From NCBI GenBank assembly GCA_044866775.1, contig JBIOUG010000095.1, positions 1 to 64,000 of the forward strand: a DNA stretch of 64,000 nt. Reading direction: 5' to 3'. Made by a program: the position numbers and the translations under genes. Under the pieces are notes generated by a model. That model had not been told where the DNA came from and searched no databases. It saw only the letters and a program-made list of their open reading frames with translations. Every line of letters begins with the position of its first letter. Position 1 is the first letter of the stretch. Positions 35,708 to 46,515 of the stretch are shown here, piece after piece. The stretch is from DASUNQ01 sp044866775. Lineage in GTDB: Bacteria; Acidobacteriota; Thermoanaerobaculia; Multivoradales; UBA5704.

Positions 35708-36612
35708 CGACCACGCTGGCGCAGATCGTCGTCCTGACCGTGTTGCCGCCCCTGCTCCTGGGGGTCGTCAACCGGACCAAGGCCGTCTTCGCCGGGCGCC
35801 GGGGAGCGAGCGTCTGGCAGCCGTACTTCGATCTCGCGAAGCTCCTGCGCAAGGAGACGGCCCTGAGCGCGACCACCACCTGGCTGTTCGCCGCGGCGCC
35901 GCTGGTGGTGGTGAGCGTGACGGTGGTCGCGGGGCTCATGGTGCCGCTGGGACCGTTCGCGGCCCCGATCGCCTTTCCGGGGGACTTCGTGCTCTTCGCC
36001 TATCTCCTGGCGCTCGGCCGCTTCGTCACCGCCGCGGCCGCCCTCGACACCGGCTCGCCTTTCGCAGGCATGGGGGCGGCGCGCGAGGTCGGCTTCGCCT
36101 GGATGACGGAGCCGGCTCTCTTCTTCGCCTTCCTCGCGCTGGCCCGGCTCGGCGGTTCCCTGAGCCTCGACGGCATGCTGCGGGCGACCGAGCGGGGCGC
36201 CTGGGCGGTGCGTACCGCGCCGCTGCTGCTGATGGCGGCGGGGCTCTTCATCCTTCTGCTCAGCGAATGCAGCCGCATCCCGATCGACGACCCCAACACC
36301 CACCTCGAGCTGACCATGATCCACGAGGTCATGGTCCTCGATCACGGCGGCCCCCTGCTCGGCCTCGTCGAGTACGGCGCGGCGATGAAGCTCCTGGTGC
36401 TCGCGGCCGTGCTCCTCCACGTCGTCGCTCCGGCCGCGAGCGTCCCGGGATGGGCGGGCCTGGCGCTCTTCGCTCTCGGGCTGCTGGTGATCGCGATCGG
36501 GATCGGGGTCCTCGAGTCGACGATGGCGCGGCTGCGGCTCCTCCACGTGCCGATGCTCCTGGCCGCGGCCTTCCTCTCCTGCGGCTTCGCCCTCCTGCTG
36601 CTCACCCGGTGA
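35704..36612 (+). CDS. Hydrogenase-4 component C-like subunit (HyfC/HycD, NuoH family)
   Basis: A 302-aa NuoH-type membrane subunit, the anchor that holds the hydrophilic module to the membrane in group 4 hydrogenases and complex I. The family segments are VWQPYFDLAKLLRKE near residue 40, GAAREVGFAWMTEPA near residue 135 and RIPIDDPNTHLELTMIHE near residue 200. Start is GTG 35704, overlapping the previous stop as GTGA. Confidence 0.9.
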   Translation: MTTTLAQIVVLTVLPPLLLGVVNRTKAVFAGRRGASVWQPYFDLAKLLRKETALSATTTWLFAAAPLVVVSVTVVAGLMVPLGPFAAPIAFPGDFVLFAYLLALGRFVTAAAALDTGSPFAGMGAAREVGFAWMTEPALFFAFLALARLGGSLSLDGMLRATERGAWAVRTAPLLLMAAGLFILLLSECSRIPIDDPNTHLELTMIHEVMVLDHGGPLLGLVEYGAAMKLLVLAAVLLHVVAPAASVPGWAGLALFALGLLVIAIGIGVLESTMARLRLLHVPMLLAAAFLSCGFALLLLTR

Positions 36613-37259
36613 TCGCGATGGAATCCCTGCTCAGCCCGCTCGTCGTCTCTCTCCTCCTCGTCAACCTGGTGGCGCTCGGCAGCGGCCGCATCGGCGTCGT
36701 GGTGCGCGCGGTGGCGCTGCAGGGGCTGCTCCTCGGCGTCCTGGCGCTGGTGGCGCACCGGCGGGTGGATCAGGCCGCGATCGTCCTGGCGACCGCGGGC
36801 GTCGTCCTCAAGGGCTGGCTCATCCCGGCCATCCTCTTCCGCGCCCTGCGACAGGTGGCGATCAAGCGCGAGGAGGAGCCCTCGATCGGCTTGCTCCCCT
36901 CCCTCCTCCTGGGCGCTCTCGCGACGGCGCTGGCGCTCGTCCTCGGCGGCCGGGTGCCGCTGGCCGACGACCGCCTCTCGCCGCTGCTCGTCCCCACCGC
37001 GCTGGCGACGATGGTCACCGGCCTCATCCTGCTGACCACGCGGCGCAAGGCGATCAGCCAGGTCCTGGGCTACCTGGTGCTCGAGAACGGGATCTTCATC
37101 TTCGGGCTGCTCCTCGTTCAGGCGATGCCGTTCCTGGTCGAGGTCGGGGTGCTGCTGGACCTCTTCGTGGGCATCTTCGTGCTCAGCATCATCATCCATC
37201 ACATCAACCGGGAGTTCGCCTCCCTCGATACGCGCCGGCTGTCGCTGCTCAAGGAATAG
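36609..37259 (+). CDS. Hydrogenase-4 component E-like subunit (HyfE)
   Basis: A 216-aa protein with six or seven hydrophobic helices. The last part, GYLVLENGIFIFGLLL and EVGVLLDLFVGIFVLSIII, matches HyfE and the NuoK-like fold. GTG 36609 overlaps the previous stop; ATG 36618 is an alternative start. It is followed 5 nt later by the next antiporter-like subunit. Confidence 0.87.
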   Translation: MIAMESLLSPLVVSLLLVNLVALGSGRIGVVVRAVALQGLLLGVLALVAHRRVDQAAIVLATAGVVLKGWLIPAILFRALRQVAIKREEEPSIGLLPSLLLGALATALALVLGGRVPLADDRLSPLLVPTALATMVTGLILLTTRRKAISQVLGYLVLENGIFIFGLLLVQAMPFLVEVGVLLDLFVGIFVLSIIIHHINREFASLDTRRLSLLKE

Positions 37260-37264
37260 GCCCG

Positions 37265-38694
<1,430 letters not shown>

Positions 38695-38698
<4 letters not shown>

Positions 38699-40224
38699 GC
38701 GGCCTGGCACGACTCGCTCGCCTCGCCGCCGGCGGCGCGGTGCCGCTGGGCGCCGTCCCCGACCTCGCCTGGAACGACTTCGCCGCGGCGGTCGCCCTGG
38801 CGGTGGAGCGCGGGCTGCGCGTGGTGGCTTACTTCGGCACTCCCGCCGAGGGCGGCGGCGTCGCGCTCCACGCCGTCCTGGCGGACGATCGGGCCGGCAA
38901 CGTCGCGCTGGCCGGCACGCTGATCGCGGGCGAGGCCTTCCCTTCGCTGACCTCCGATCTGCCGCAGGTCCACCTCTTCGAGCGCGAGATCGCGGAGCAG
39001 ACCGGGCTGCGGCCCGAGGGTCACCCGTGGCTCGAGCCGGTGCGCTTCCACCACTCCTACCGCGCCGGCCGGGACGCCTGGGGCCGGACGCCGGGCGAGC
39101 CGATCGTGCCGGGAGCCGTCGGGCCCCACCGCGTCGCCGGGGAGGAGGTGCACGAAGTCGCGGTCGGCCCCGTCCACGCCGGCGTCATCGAGCCCGGCCA
39201 CTTTCGCTTCGAGTGCCACGGCGAGGAGGTCTTCCATCTCGAGATCGCCTTGGGCTACCAGCACCGCGGCGCCGAGCGCGCTCTCGCCGGCGGGCCCGAC
39301 AAGCGCTCGATCCACTACCTCGAGACCGTCGCCGGCGACACGACGGCCGGACACGCCACGGCCTACTGCGAGGTGCTGGAGGCGCTGAGCGGGTGCGCCG
39401 TCCCGGCGCGCGGCCAGGCGCTGCGCGCGATCGCGCTCGAGCTCGAGCGGGTGGCGAGCCACGTCGGCGATCTCGGGGCGCTCGCGGGCGACGTCGGCTT
39501 CCTCCCTACCGCCGCGTTCTGCGGCCGCATCCGCGGCGATTTCCTCAACCTGACGGCGGAGATCTGCGGCAGCCGCTTCGGGCGTGGGCTCCTGCGGCCG
39601 GGCGGCGTCGGGTTCGATCTCGAGGCGGGAGAGCTCGCCCGGCTGCGCGAGCGCCTCGAGCGCGCCGCGACCGACGCCCGGGTCGCCATCGAGCTGCTCT
39701 GGGCGACCCCGTCGGTCATGGCCCGCTTCGAAGCCACCGGCGCACTGCCCGGCGTCGTGGCGCAGCTCCTCGGCCTCAAGGGGCCCGCCGCGCGCGCCTG
39801 CGGCCTCGACCTCGACGCCCGCCGCGACCATCCCACGGGCCGCTACCGGTCGCGCCACATCCCGGTCGCGCTGGCGGAGTCCGGCGACGTCTACGCCCGC
39901 GCCTGGGTGCGCTGGCTCGAGATCCAGCACTCCTTGGCCTTCCTGCGGGAGGAGCTGGAAGCGCTGCCTGAAGGGCCGGTGCGGGCGGCGACGAACGGCC
40001 TCGCCCCCCGCCATCTGGCCGTCTCACTGGTCGAAGGGTGGCGGGGCGAGATCTGCCATGTCGCGATCACCGACGCGCGCGGGGCATTCTCGCGCTACAA
40101 GATCGTCGACCCGTCGTTCCACAACTGGAGCGGTCTCGCCTACGCTCTGCGCGGCCAGCAGATCTCGGACTTCCCGCTGTGCAACAAGAGCTTCAACCTC
40201 TCCTACTGCGGGCACGACCTGTGA
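38695..40224 (+). CDS. HyfG/HycE-like large subunit lacking the nickel-ligand cysteines (Ehr type)
   Basis: A 509-aa protein with a NuoC-like N-terminus (about residues 20-140, ending DLPQVHLFEREIAEQTG and HHSYRAG) and a NuoD/NiFe large-subunit-like C-terminus. Where catalytic group 4 hydrogenases have RxCGxC, this chain has TVAGDTTAGH at residues 211-220. At the end, where DPCxxC is expected, it has DFPLCNKSFNLSYCGHDL. Both CxxC pairs are therefore absent, so NiFe binding and hydrogen turnover are not expected. The tail matches energy-converting-hydrogenase-related (Ehr) complexes, whose role is unclear. No hydrogenase maturation genes are nearby. Confidence 0.85.
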
Positions 40225-40255
40225 CGCCGCCGGCGCGCCCTGGCACGGGATACGG

Positions 40256-41026
40256 ATGATCAAGATTCTGCGCGCACGCTGGCAGCAGGGCCACCGCACG
40301 GTCGCTTTCCCCGACGGCCCCCCGCCGCCGCTTCCCGAGCGTTTCCGGGGGGCGCCCGCGATCGACGCCACGCGCTGCGTCGACGGCTGCCGCCGCTGCG
40401 CCGAGGCCTGCCCGACCGGCGCCATCTCTCTCGCCCCGACCCCGGCCGTCGACCTGGGCAAGTGCCTCTTCTGCACGGATTGCCTGGAGGCCTGCCCGGA
40501 GGGCGCGCTGGCCTACGGCCGGGACTACCGGCTGGCGGCGCGCCGGCGGGAGGACCTCCGCGTCGACTCCCGGCGCGGCGTCGAGCTCGCCGCGGCGCTC
40601 GACGCGGCGACGCGCCAGCTCTTCGGCCGCTCCCTGAAGCTCCGCGAGGTGAGCGCCGGGGGCTGCAACGGCTGTGAATCGGAGGTCAACGCGCTCTCGA
40701 CCGTGGTCTGGGACCTCGGCCGCTTCGGCATCCAGTTCGTGGCCTCGCCGCGCCATGCCGACGGCCTGCTGATCACCGGGCCGGTGACCGAGACCATGCG
40801 CTTGGCGCTCGCCAAGACCCACGCCGCCGTCCCGCCGCCCAAGCTGGTGATCGCGGTGGGCGCCTGCGCCATCTCCGGCGGGCCCTACATCGACCATCCC
40901 GAGGTGCACAACGGCGCCGACGCGGTCGTGCCGGTGGACCTCTACGTCCCCGGCTGTCCGCCCCACCCGCTGACGATCCTCGACGGGCTGCTGCGCCTGC
41001 TGGGCCGCATCCCGACCCCCGCCTGA
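40256..41026 (+). CDS. Fused two-[4Fe-4S] ferredoxin and NuoB/HycG-like small subunit
   Basis: A 256-aa protein joining two usually separate subunits. Residues 41-81 hold two 4Fe-4S motifs, CVDGCRRCAEACP and CLFCTDCLEACP. Residues 130-256 are a NuoB/HycG-like small subunit with CNGCESEVNAL, VGACAISGG and VPGCPPHPLTIL, which hold the cluster nearest the active-site subunit. All cluster cysteines are kept even though the large subunit lost its metal ligands, so electron transfer is probably preserved. It lies 31 nt after the large-subunit gene and ends the operon. Confidence 0.88.
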   Translation: MIKILRARWQQGHRTVAFPDGPPPPLPERFRGAPAIDATRCVDGCRRCAEACPTGAISLAPTPAVDLGKCLFCTDCLEACPEGALAYGRDYRLAARRREDLRVDSRRGVELAAALDAATRQLFGRSLKLREVSAGGCNGCESEVNALSTVVWDLGRFGIQFVASPRHADGLLITGPVTETMRLALAKTHAAVPPPKLVIAVGACAISGGPYIDHPEVHNGADAVVPVDLYVPGCPPHPLTILDGLLRLLGRIPTPA

Positions 41027-41032
41027 GCGGCA

Positions 41033-41060
41033 GAGCCCGGCGCGAAGCCTTCGCGCCTAG
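41033..41060. repeat. Palindromic element, second family (hairpin between convergent operons)
   Basis: GGCGCGAA (41039-41046) and TTCGCGCC (41050-41057) form a perfect 8-bp stem with loop GCC, preceded by GAGCCC. It lies at the meeting point of the Ehr-like operon and lptD, overlaps the lptD stop codon, and is repeated near 44604-44630. It may serve as a bidirectional terminator although no T-run follows. Confidence 0.7.
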
Positions 41061-43351
41061 TTCTCGGTCGGCACCGAGCTGCGCCCGGAGAGGTCGAGGA
41101 AAGTGCCGACGTTCTTCAGGGTGAGCGAGAACCGGTACTCCCGGTTGCGCACCGCCTGCGCCTGGAACGAGACGAACTCGAAGCGGAAGCCGTAGCACTG
41201 CGACAGGTAGTTGGCGATCCAGCGCTGCTGCTGCAGCTCGGCGCTGTCGAAGTCGTAGGAGACCCGGCCCTCGAGGCGCAGCCGCTGCGGGAAGACGGAG
41301 AGGGCGCCGAAGACCTGGACCTGGGTGCCGAGCTCCGCCGGGTCGCCGGCTTGCGGCCGGCGGTAGAGGGTGAGCCCGAGGCTGTTGCCGGTCCCCCAGC
41401 CGTAGGCGCCGGAGAGCGAGCTCGACGCGATGCGGCTGTCCAGCGTGTCGTAGGAGAGGCGCGTCTCGAAGCTCGTCTTCTCGCTCGGGTTGATGCGCAG
41501 CAGGCTCTCGAGCGGCCCGGCGGTGTCGGTCTCGAGGCCGTCGATCGAGCGCTGCAGCGGCTGCTCGTCGTCGTAGGAGAGGTCGCGCGCCACCTCGAAG
41601 AGGAAGACCTCGCGCGCCGCGCCCGACTGTCCACCCCCGGTCCCCGCGGCCGGCTTGGCGAGGATGCGGTTGACGAGCGCGAAGCGGGAGCGGTTGGTGG
41701 CGAAGGCGGTGTCGATCTCGTCGAAGCGCGGGATGAGCGTCGGCTGCTCGTCGACCTCGCCCGAGTAGTTGTAGGTGACGCGCGGCGAGACCACGTGCTT
41801 GAAGCGCCCGAAGCCGCCGAGCTTGCGGTCGTAGATGCGCGAGAACGACGGCCCCACCAGCTCGGCGCGGCCGAACGGGAAGTCGCGGGTGATCGACTCG
41901 CCGGTGAACTGGAAGGTGGTGCGCGACTGGCTGTCGCCGTACCAGGTGTAGCGCTCGCCGGCGACCAGCCGCAGCGACAGCCAGGGCAGCGTCGAGAGCG
42001 GCAGCGACAGCTCCGGGCCCAAGTCGAAGCGGCCGTAGCTGCCCTCGATGCCGAGCTGGTTGTCGAGGCTCAGGTAGTCGGCCGAGCCCTGGAAGGCGAG
42101 GTAGAACGGCGTCCGGCCGAGGCGCGTCGAGCGCAGCCGGTACTCGAGCTCCGGCAGCTTGCGCTGGACCAGCGTCACCCCCGGCTGATCGAGGGTCTGG
42201 ACCTCGTTGAGCAGGAGGTTGACGAGGTGCGGCCCCGCGTTGCGGGCCACGAAGGCGCGGCTGTTGACCCGCCGTGTCGTGTTGCGGTCGATGTCGCGCT
42301 CGAAGTCGCGGAAGAACTCGAAGTCCGAGAAGTCCTCGTAGGCGATGACCCCGCGCATCCCCCACGGCAGGTCATTGGTGACGTGGTCGAGGTTGAGCTT
42401 CCAGCGCCATTCGTCGCGGTCCGGGTCGCTCACCGCGTAGCCGGTGAAGCTGCCGCGCGTCCCTTCGCTCGGGGCGTAGCGGAACTCGTTGCCCAGGCCG
42501 AGGAAGCCCTTGCTGTAGGTGTCGACGTGGAAGGTCGTGTCGTAGCTCCGCCCGAGCGTCTGGAAGTAGGCCAGCGAGAGCGCGCCGCCGCGGCGGTCGG
42601 AGTAGCCGATGTTGGGAATCAGGAGGCCCGAGCTGCGCTCGCTCTTGACCGGCCAGACGAGGTACGGCGTGTAGAGGACGGGCACGCGCTTGACCCGCAT
42701 CGCGGCGCTCCGCACGTGGGCATAGCCCTCGACCTCCACCGTCGCCTTGCCCAGGCGGAAGCTCCAGTCGGGGCTCTCGCCGGCGCAGGAGGTGAAGGTG
42801 CCGTCGGTGACGGTGTAGGTGTCCTCGCCGATCTTCGCCACCTCGCTGCCGCTGAAGAAGTAGTCCTGCGCGACATGGGCGGTCGACTCGGTCAGCGTGC
42901 CGGTCTTGGTCTCGAGGTTGAAGGTGGCGGTGGCGCCGGTGATGCGGCGCGGCCCCTGGTCGATGATCACGTTGCCGGTGGCGGTGACGACCTTGGTCTC
43001 GATGTCCAGCTCGGCGCGGTCGGCCTTGAGCTCGATGTCCTGGTACTTGAGCTGCACGGCACCCGCGAGCACCGCATAGTCCTCGCGCCGGTACTCGAGG
43101 CTCTCGGCGCTGCCCGAGGCCGTGCCGCCGCCGCGCTCGGGGGGGAAGTTCAGGTTGAAGTCGATGCGGTCGGCGGCGGGGGTCGGAGGGGCTGCCGGCG
43201 CCGGAGGCGCCGGTGGGGGCGTCTGCCCGGCAGCGGGAGGAGAAGCGGGCTGGGTAGGGGGGACCTCCTCGGTGGGCTGCGGCTCCTGGGCCGCCAGGGG
43301 CAGAGCCAGGCAGACTGCAAGCAGGAGAGCGGCGGGCACGCGGGCCATCAC
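41057..43351 (-). CDS. lptD: LPS-assembly outer-membrane protein LptD
   Basis: A 764-aa outer-membrane protein that inserts lipopolysaccharide into the outer leaflet. A signal peptide (residues 1-21) and a Pro-rich linker come first. The OstA/LptA-like jellyroll follows at about residues 80-190 (LEYRREDYAVLAGAV, ELKADRAELDIETKVVTATG), then the LptD barrel from about residue 215 with VPVLYTPYLVWPVKSERSSG and a long run of amphipathic strands. Presence of lptD shows a diderm envelope with LPS. It is convergent with the Ehr-like operon. Confidence 0.92.
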   Translation of the reverse strand: MMARVPAALLLAVCLALPLAAQEPQPTEEVPPTQPASPPAAGQTPPPAPPAPAAPPTPAADRIDFNLNFPPERGGGTASGSAESLEYRREDYAVLAGAVQLKYQDIELKADRAELDIETKVVTATGNVIIDQGPRRITGATATFNLETKTGTLTESTAHVAQDYFFSGSEVAKIGEDTYTVTDGTFTSCAGESPDWSFRLGKATVEVEGYAHVRSAAMRVKRVPVLYTPYLVWPVKSERSSGLLIPNIGYSDRRGGALSLAYFQTLGRSYDTTFHVDTYSKGFLGLGNEFRYAPSEGTRGSFTGYAVSDPDRDEWRWKLNLDHVTNDLPWGMRGVIAYEDFSDFEFFRDFERDIDRNTTRRVNSRAFVARNAGPHLVNLLLNEVQTLDQPGVTLVQRKLPELEYRLRSTRLGRTPFYLAFQGSADYLSLDNQLGIEGSYGRFDLGPELSLPLSTLPWLSLRLVAGERYTWYGDSQSRTTFQFTGESITRDFPFGRAELVGPSFSRIYDRKLGGFGRFKHVVSPRVTYNYSGEVDEQPTLIPRFDEIDTAFATNRSRFALVNRILAKPAAGTGGGQSGAAREVFLFEVARDLSYDDEQPLQRSIDGLETDTAGPLESLLRINPSEKTSFETRLSYDTLDSRIASSSLSGAYGWGTGNSLGLTLYRRPQAGDPAELGTQVQVFGALSVFPQRLRLEGRVSYDFDSAELQQQRWIANYLSQCYGFRFEFVSFQAQAVRNREYRFSLTLKNVGTFLDLSGRSSVPTEN

Positions 43352-43394
43352 GTCGTATCGCGGCGCGAAGACAGGTCTCGTCGCGGCGGAGCCG

Positions 43395-44576
43395 CTAGTC
43401 TACCCGCTCGACGATCATGGCGGTGGCCTCGCCGCCGCCGATGCAGATGGCGGCGCAGCCGGTGCGCGCGCCGCGCTCGCGCATGGCGTGGAGCAGGGTG
43501 ACCAGGATCCGCGCCCCCGAGGCGCCGATCGGGTGCCCGAGCGCCACCGCGCCGCCGCGCACGTTGACCCGCGCATGATCGAGGCCGAGGTCGCGGAGGA
43601 AGGCGATGGCGACGACGGCGAAGGCCTCGTTGACCTCCCAGAGGTCGATGTCGGCGGCCTTCATCCCGGCGCGGTCGAGCACCACCTTGACCGCGCCCGC
43701 CGGCGCGGTCGTGAACCACTCCGGCTTCTGGGCGAGCGAGGCGTGCGCCACGATGCGCGCCAGCGGCTGCTTGCCCAGCGCCGCGGCGTGCGCCGCCGTC
43801 GTCAGCACCAGCGCCGCGGCGCCGTCGTTGAGCTTGCTCGCGTTGCCGGCGGTCACCGTGCCGTCCTTCTGGAACGAGGGGCGGAGCGAGCCCATGCGCG
43901 CGAGATCGACGCGGAACGGCTCCTCGTCGCGCTCGACGAGCGTCGTCTCCCCCTTGCGGCCGGGCACCGGGACCGGCGCGATCTCCTCGCCGGCGCGGCC
44001 GCTCTCGGTCGCCTCGCGCGCCCGCCGGTAGCTCTCGAGGGCGTAGGCGTCCTGCTCCTCGCGCGTCACCGCGTACTCGGCGACGCAGAGCTCGGCGCAG
44101 CTCCCCATGTGGACGTCGCTGTAGGGGTCCCAGAGGCCGTCGTGGATGTTGGAGTCGATCAGCCTGCCGTGCCCCAGGCGCAGGCCCTCGCGCACGCCGG
44201 GGGCGAGGAACGGGGCCTGGCTCATGCTCTCCATGCCGCCGGCGGCGACCAGGGTGAAGTCGCCGCAGCGCAGGTCGTTGGCCGCCATCATCACCGCGCG
44301 CATCGCCGAGCCGCAGACCTTGTTGAGGGTCACCGCGCCGGTCGCCACCGGCATCCCGGCGCCGAGCGCCGCCTGCCGCGCCGGCGCCTGCCCCAGTCCG
44401 GCGGTCAGGACGCACCCCATGTTGACCTGCTGCACGTCTTCCGGCGCGACGCCCGCCCGCGCGATGGCGGCGGCCAGGGCGCGGCTCCCGAGCGCCGGCG
44501 CCGTCACGCCGGCGAGGGTCCCCTGGAAGGCGCCGATCGGCGTACGCACGGCGCTCAGGATGACGACGTCGTCCAT
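43395..44576 (-). CDS. Acetyl-CoA C-acetyltransferase (thiolase)
   Basis: A 393-aa thiolase that condenses or cleaves acetyl-CoA/acetoacetyl-CoA. The active-site Cys lies in TLNKVCGSAMRAV near residue 89. NVRGGAVALGHPIGASGARI holds the catalytic His, and CAAICIGGGEATAMI holds the second Cys. Full length and all catalytic residues are kept. The ATG at 44576 is chosen over an upstream extension because the family begins at VVILSAVRTPIG. Confidence 0.95.
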   Translation of the reverse strand: MDDVVILSAVRTPIGAFQGTLAGVTAPALGSRALAAAIARAGVAPEDVQQVNMGCVLTAGLGQAPARQAALGAGMPVATGAVTLNKVCGSAMRAVMMAANDLRCGDFTLVAAGGMESMSQAPFLAPGVREGLRLGHGRLIDSNIHDGLWDPYSDVHMGSCAELCVAEYAVTREEQDAYALESYRRAREATESGRAGEEIAPVPVPGRKGETTLVERDEEPFRVDLARMGSLRPSFQKDGTVTAGNASKLNDGAAALVLTTAAHAAALGKQPLARIVAHASLAQKPEWFTTAPAGAVKVVLDRAGMKAADIDLWEVNEAFAVVAIAFLRDLGLDHARVNVRGGAVALGHPIGASGARILVTLLHAMRERGARTGCAAICIGGGEATAMIVERVD

Positions 44577-44598
44577 GGACAGGGCTCCTGTGGTCGGC

Positions 44599-44685
44599 TT
44601 AGAGGCGCGAACGCTTTCGCGCCGGGCTCCGATCAATCCTGGGAGCGCCTTCCGTCGCGCGACCAGCGCGACGGGCTCCTAGGCG
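44599..44685. repeat. Composite palindromic repeat upstream of thiolase
   Basis: Two hairpins: GGCGCGAA/TTCGCGCC (44604-44611 and 44616-44623) and GTCGCGC/GCGCGAC (44654-44660 and 44666-44672). GGGCTCC recurs at about 44583, 44624 and 44673. The first hairpin with its GGGCTCC flank is the reverse complement of the element at 41033-41060. It fills most of the divergent gap between thiolase and ruvX. Confidence 0.7.
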
Positions 44686-44776
44686 GTACGGCCACCGGGG
44701 GGCGGAGGCCAGGCCGGACCAGCCCGGCGATCGTAGCACAGCGCTTCGGCGACGCCGGTCCCGCGCAGGCGCGGCA

Positions 44777-44782
44777 TAGAAT
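44777..44782 (+). promoter_or_regulatory. Candidate -10 element for ruvX-mltG
   Basis: TAGAAT lies 26 nt before the ruvX ATG in the divergent gap. No good -35 is visible in the G+C-rich flank, and no Shine-Dalgarno is obvious. Confidence 0.35.
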
Positions 44783-44808
44783 CACTGGACGCGCCCGCGC
44801 CTGCGACC

Positions 44809-45228
44809 ATGCGCACCCTCGGCATCGACTTCGGCACCAAGCGGATCGGCATCGCGATCTCGGACCCTGCCGGGAGCGTGGCCGTCCCGCTGACGACGCT
44901 GCCGCGCACCAGCGACGCCGCGGCGGCCACCGAGATCGTCGAGATCGCCCGCCGCGAGGGCGTCGAGCGCCTCGTCGTGGGCGAGCCGGTCAACCTCGAC
45001 GGCAGCCGCGGCGCCGCCGCAGTACGGGCGCGGCGCTTCGCCGAGCGCCTGGGCGAGGCGAGCGGCCTCCCCTGCGAGCTGGTCGGCGAGGCGCTGACCA
45101 GCGTCGAGGCCGAGGCGCGGCTGCGGGCGGCCGGGGTCGACCCGCGGCGGCAGCCGGAGCGGGTCGACGCCGTGGCGGCGCAGATCCTCCTCCAGGAGGC
45201 GCTCGACCGGGCGCCGCGCGGCGCATGA
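44809..45228 (+). CDS. ruvX: YqgF/RuvX-family Holliday junction resolvase-like protein
   Basis: A 139-aa RNase H-fold protein with the N-terminal signature LGIDFGTKRIGIAISDP, the LVVGEPVNLDGSRG loop and EALTSVEAEA, matching YqgF/RuvX. The family acts in 16S rRNA 5' processing and is also annotated as a putative Holliday junction resolvase. Its stop overlaps the mltG start as ATGA, a common gene order. Confidence 0.93.
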   Translation: MRTLGIDFGTKRIGIAISDPAGSVAVPLTTLPRTSDAAAATEIVEIARREGVERLVVGEPVNLDGSRGAAAVRARRFAERLGEASGLPCELVGEALTSVEAEARLRAAGVDPRRQPERVDAVAAQILLQEALDRAPRGA

Positions 45229-46391
45229 GCCCGGCGCGGCGCGGTGGCGGCGGCTCACGGCCGCGGCGGGCGAGCCGGCGCGAGGCTGCGCCGAAGCCCA
45301 AGGCGAAGCCGCAACGTACAAGGAAGGGCATGCGACCGCGGTTCGCGCTCGGACTGGGGCTCCTGGTGCTGCTCCTCGCCGTTCCCGCCGGCATGGCGGC
45401 GTGGTCCTGGTGGCGGCTCAACCAGCCCTACAAGGGATTCGCCGGTGCCGAGCGGACGGTCACCGTCGAGCCCGGCATGGGGGCGGCCCAGATCCTCGAC
45501 CTCCTGGCGCGCCAGGGCGTGATCGCCGACCCGCGGCTCGCCCGCACCTACCTCGTCTACGTGCTGCGCGACCCGCCGATGCAGGCCGGCGAGTACCTCT
45601 TCACCGGCCCGGCCTCGACGCCCGAGGTGCTGGGCAAGCTGGTCCGCGGCGAGGTGGTCTCGGTGCGCGTCACCCTGGTCGAAGGGCTGACCCTCGAGGA
45701 GAGCGCCCGCTCGCTCGCCGACCAGGGGCTCGCGACCTACGACGCGCTCGAGTCGGCCATGCGCGACCCGGCGCCCATCTCCGATCTCGATCCGGGGGCG
45801 CAGGACCTCGAGGGCTACCTCTTCCCGGAGACCTACAGCTTCGCCAAGCGCAGCCCGCCGGAGAAGGTCGTGCGGACGCTCGTCGACACCTTCCGCGCCC
45901 GCTGGCAGGAGCAGGTGGCCCCCCGCCGCGGCAAGGCCGACGCCCGCACGCTGCGCGAGCTGGTCACCCTGGCCTCGATCGTCGAGAAGGAGGCCAAGGT
46001 GCCGAGCGAGCGGCCGACGATCGCCGCCGTCTACCGCAACCGCCTGGAGCGCGGCATCGGCCTCTTCGCCGACCCGACCGTGATCTACGTCTTGAAGCGC
46101 GAGGGCCGCTGGGACGGCAACCTCCGCCGCCGCGACCTCGAGCTGGACTCCCCCTACAACACCTACCGCTACGCTGGCCTGCCGCCGGGCCCGATCTGCT
46201 CGCCAGGGTTAGCGAGCCTGGAGGCGGCGGCCCGGCCGGCGGACGTCGATTACCTGTACTTCGTAGGACGCAACGACGGCACGCACGTCTTCGCCGAGAC
46301 GATGGCGGAGCACAACGCGAACGTGGAGCGGTGGCAGCGGAGATTTTGGAGGGAACGGCGGGCGGCGGAACGGCGGGGGACGCCGAGGTAA
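45225..46391 (+). CDS. mltG: Endolytic murein transglycosylase MltG
   Basis: A 388-aa YceG-family enzyme that cuts nascent peptidoglycan strands and limits their length. A basic N-terminus is followed by one membrane helix at about residues 41-62. The extracytoplasmic part has a LysM-like segment, LEGYLFPETYSF near residue 195 and the catalytic Glu region SIVEKEAKVPSERPTIAAVY. GLPPGPICSPG near the end is also family-specific. It is coupled to ruvX. Confidence 0.95.
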   Translation: MSPARRGGGGSRPRRASRREAAPKPKAKPQRTRKGMRPRFALGLGLLVLLLAVPAGMAAWSWWRLNQPYKGFAGAERTVTVEPGMGAAQILDLLARQGVIADPRLARTYLVYVLRDPPMQAGEYLFTGPASTPEVLGKLVRGEVVSVRVTLVEGLTLEESARSLADQGLATYDALESAMRDPAPISDLDPGAQDLEGYLFPETYSFAKRSPPEKVVRTLVDTFRARWQEQVAPRRGKADARTLRELVTLASIVEKEAKVPSERPTIAAVYRNRLERGIGLFADPTVIYVLKREGRWDGNLRRRDLELDSPYNTYRYAGLPPGPICSPGLASLEAAARPADVDYLYFVGRNDGTHVFAETMAEHNANVERWQRRFWRERRAAERRGTPR

Positions 46392-46515
46392 TCCGAGGCT
46401 ACCGAAGAGTTCCGGAAAGCCGTCCATACAGCGTCCTCCCGCCGGCGATCGCTCATGCGACGGTACGTGAAAGTCGAAGGCGGCGGGTCCCAGCTGATTC
46501 CTCACGGTTCCAGCG

